Position numbers and translations under genes: made by a program. The notes beneath the pieces are model-generated. The model did no database searches, had not been told where the DNA came from, and worked only from the letters and a program-made list of their open reading frames with translations. This document shows, one piece after another, positions 21,422-22,574 of a stretch of 22,574 nucleotides of DNA. The stretch comes from JBBSHJ01 sp038253135 (GTDB lineage: Bacteria > Actinomycetota > Actinomycetes > Mycobacteriales > QHCD01). Where the stretch lies: positions 1 to 22,574 of the forward strand of contig JBBSHJ010000051.1 in assembly GCA_038253135.1 (NCBI GenBank). The letters run 5' to 3'. Numbering within the stretch: position 1 is the first letter of the stretch; every line of letters starts with the position of its first letter.

Positions 21422-21718
21422 GCCGGTCCGAGCAGCGCCGCCAGGAGCGCGAGCAGGCGGATCGCCCTGATCAGCGTCGATCCCGACCCGGCGGATCCGT
21501 GGGACGAGGTGCTCGAGGCGCAGCGCGCGCACGACGTACTCGCTCGACTGCCCGGGAGCCAGCGGGCCGCGCTGACGCTGCGCCATCTCGACGGGCTGCC
21601 GGTCGGGGAGGTAGCCGCCCTTCTGGGCCGGAGCCTGCGGGCCACCGAGACGCTGCTCGTACGCGCGCGACGGGCGCTCCGCCAGATCTACCTGGAAGGC
21701 GGTGCGCGTCATGACTGA
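21422..21718 (+). pseudogene. ECF sigma factor remnant, region 4 only
   Basis: The frame, open from 21422 after a TGA, reads RRIALISVDPDPADPWDEVL, then a complete sigma-70 region 4: LARLPGSQRAALTLRHLDG, then LPVGEVAALLGRSLRATET and LLVRARRALRQIY. Region 4 is the part of an ECF sigma factor that recognises the -35 box. Region 2, needed for -10 recognition and core binding, is missing upstream, and there is no ribosome binding site. The only start codon in frame is GTG 21509, giving 69 residues. A deletion of the 5' part is the simplest explanation. The stop overlaps the following VOC gene by 8 bases, an arrangement typical of intact ECF-VOC pairs in actinobacteria. Confidence 0.7.
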
Positions 21719-22222
21719 CCCGTTGGACGCGCTGCGGGTCGCGCCCCAGGCGATCACGCCCCGCCCCGAATTCCTCGCCGCGCTCCGCGCGCGCGTGCAC
21801 GGCGTACTCCACTCCCCACGAGAGGACCTCGCGATGCCCACCAGGACCCAGTCACCGGTCACGATCGCCCTGCACTACGCCGACACCAATACCGCGCTGC
21901 AATGGCTCGTCGATGTCCTCGGCATCGAGGTCGAATGGCGTTACCCGGAGGCCGGCACATCCGGCACGCCGCGCTCCGCTGGCGCGGCGAGCTGCTGTGG
22001 CTCAACGAGAAGGCTGGGTCGTACGCCGCGATGGGGCCGACGTCCGTGCTGCTCGATCTGGCCACCGACGACGACCTCGACGGCGCCTGGGCGAAGGCGC
22101 GCGACGAGGAAGCCGACGTGGCCGCACCGCTCGCGATCAACTGGGACGGCACGAGCCGCAACTTCACCGTCCGCGATCCGGAGGGAACGCTGTGGCAGGT
22201 CGGCGGCCCGACCGTCGGCTGA
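21711..22222 (+). pseudogene. VOC (glyoxalase/bleomycin-resistance) family protein, frameshifted
   Basis: The ATG at 21711 opens MTDPLDALRVAPQAITPRPE, a short helical N-terminal segment found in VOC proteins encoded next to ECF sigma factors. The VOC domain begins VTIALHYADTNTALQWLVDV and LGIEVEWRYPE. Near 21950-21956 the frame breaks; one base later in phase it continues HIRHAALRWRGELLWLNEKA, YAAMGPTSVLLDLATDDDLD, then SRNFTVRDPEGTLWQVGG and the stop at 22222. Joined, it is about 170 residues, a normal VOC length. A single missing base after GAGGCCGG would explain it, either a true mutation or a sequencing error. Metal-site function cannot be judged. Confidence 0.75.
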
Positions 22223-22254
22223 CGAGGGAGCGAGCGTCGACCGAGGAGGCCGCG
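22217..22254 (+). repeat. Dispersed repeat, copy B (after the VOC gene)
   Basis: GGCTGACGAGGGAGCGAGC (22217-22235) and GAGGAGGCCGCG (22243-22254) repeat the two blocks of copy A at 12036-12102, in the same order and strand, with a 7-base rather than 36-base spacer. Its first bases include the TGA stop of the VOC frame. Its ribosome-binding-site-like block is not followed by a start codon here. Confidence 0.6.
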
Positions 22255-22346
22255 AAGGACATTTCGTCGGCTGAGGATGCCAGGTGATCGTGACCGGAAC
22301 CCGACCGGACGCTCGCTGCGAAGCGCGGTCCCGTTAACGTGCAGGA

Positions 22347-22574
22347 GTGGTTTCCGAACGATCGCTGCGGATCGCCGTCATCGGCGCCGGGCCGGCCGGG
22401 GTCTACGCCACTGACGCGCTCGCGCGGGCGACACCGCCCGCGCACGTCGACGTGATCGACGCGCTGCCGACGCCGTACGGCCTGGTGCGGTACGGCGTCG
22501 CGCCCGATCACGTGAAGATGAAGTCGGTCATCCGGGTGCTGCACGGCGTACTCGACCTGCCCAATGTGCGGTTC
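22347..22574 (+). CDS. Ferredoxin/adrenodoxin-NADP+ reductase, FprA-like (N-terminal part)
   Basis: The first 76 codons run off the window end. The N terminus has the FAD-binding Rossmann motif LRIAVIGAGPAGVYATDAL, followed by VDVIDALPTPYGLVRYGVAP, then DHVKMKSVIRVLHGVL. LPTPYGLVRYGVAPDH is the signature of the FprA/adrenodoxin-reductase family, which passes electrons between NADPH and ferredoxin or cytochrome P450 partners. The start GTG at 22347 is preceded by AGGA directly, too close for a normal ribosome binding site. GTTAAC (22333-22338) 8 bases upstream could be a -10, so translation may be leaderless. Its partner ferredoxin is not in view. Confidence 0.9.
   Translation, partial: MVSERSLRIAVIGAGPAGVYATDALARATPPAHVDVIDALPTPYGLVRYGVAPDHVKMKSVIRVLHGVLDLPNVRF

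Noticed and set aside
1..22574. tRNA, rRNA, CRISPR array, complete insertion sequence
   Set aside because: No cloverleaf ending in CCA, no rRNA core sequence, no regularly spaced repeats and no transposase motif were seen on either strand.

Overview
The window is very GC-rich (about 70% by eye), uses many GTG starts and 4-bp stop/start overlaps, and carries a gene order known from Actinobacteria (class Actinomycetes). The order is rpsP-khpA-rimM-trmD-rplS-rnhB-DUF2469-yraN-comM-dprA-xerC, then an M23 peptidase divergent from rpsB-tsf-pyrH-frr-cdsA, then rlmN further on. Mycothiol biosynthesis genes (mshB-mshA) support the same placement. I cannot name the genus.

Region 1 (1-7692, + strand) is a translation and RNA-maturation block: the end of ribosomal protein S16, a KH RNA-binding protein, the 16S maturation factor RimM, the tRNA m1G37 methyltransferase TrmD, L19 behind its own leader, and RNase HII. 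It continues into DNA-uptake and recombination genes (YraN, ComM-like ATPase, DprA) and ends with a XerC-type recombinase. The signal peptidase gene lepB, usual between rplS and rnhB, is absent.

Region 2 (7695-12981) has an M23 peptidase on the minus strand, then the + strand run rpsB-tsf-pyrH-frr-cdsA. The region before rpsB holds a promoter-like sequence and a run of four hairpins that looks like a structured mRNA leader. A short dispersed repeat lies between frr and cdsA and supplies the cdsA ribosome binding site. A second copy lies about 10 kb downstream.

Region 3 (12982-20246) separates cdsA from rlmN, which are close neighbours in many actinobacteria, and looks like an accessory insertion. 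It holds a probably frameshifted nucleotidyltransferase, a DUF5655-like protein, the mshB-mshA pair, a cupin, a HAD hydrolase, a DUF222-HNH endonuclease of the multicopy actinobacterial type, an alpha/beta hydrolase, a small decayed gene and a short AT-rich element.

Region 4 (20247-22574) has rlmN, then a decayed ECF sigma factor (region 4 only) overlapping a frameshifted VOC/glyoxalase-family gene, the second repeat copy, and the start of an FprA-type ferredoxin/NADP reductase. I found no tRNA, rRNA, CRISPR array, complete insertion sequence or recognisable defence system. The most notable items are the rpsB leader, the dispersed repeat, the accessory block with mshBA, and the cluster of broken genes.
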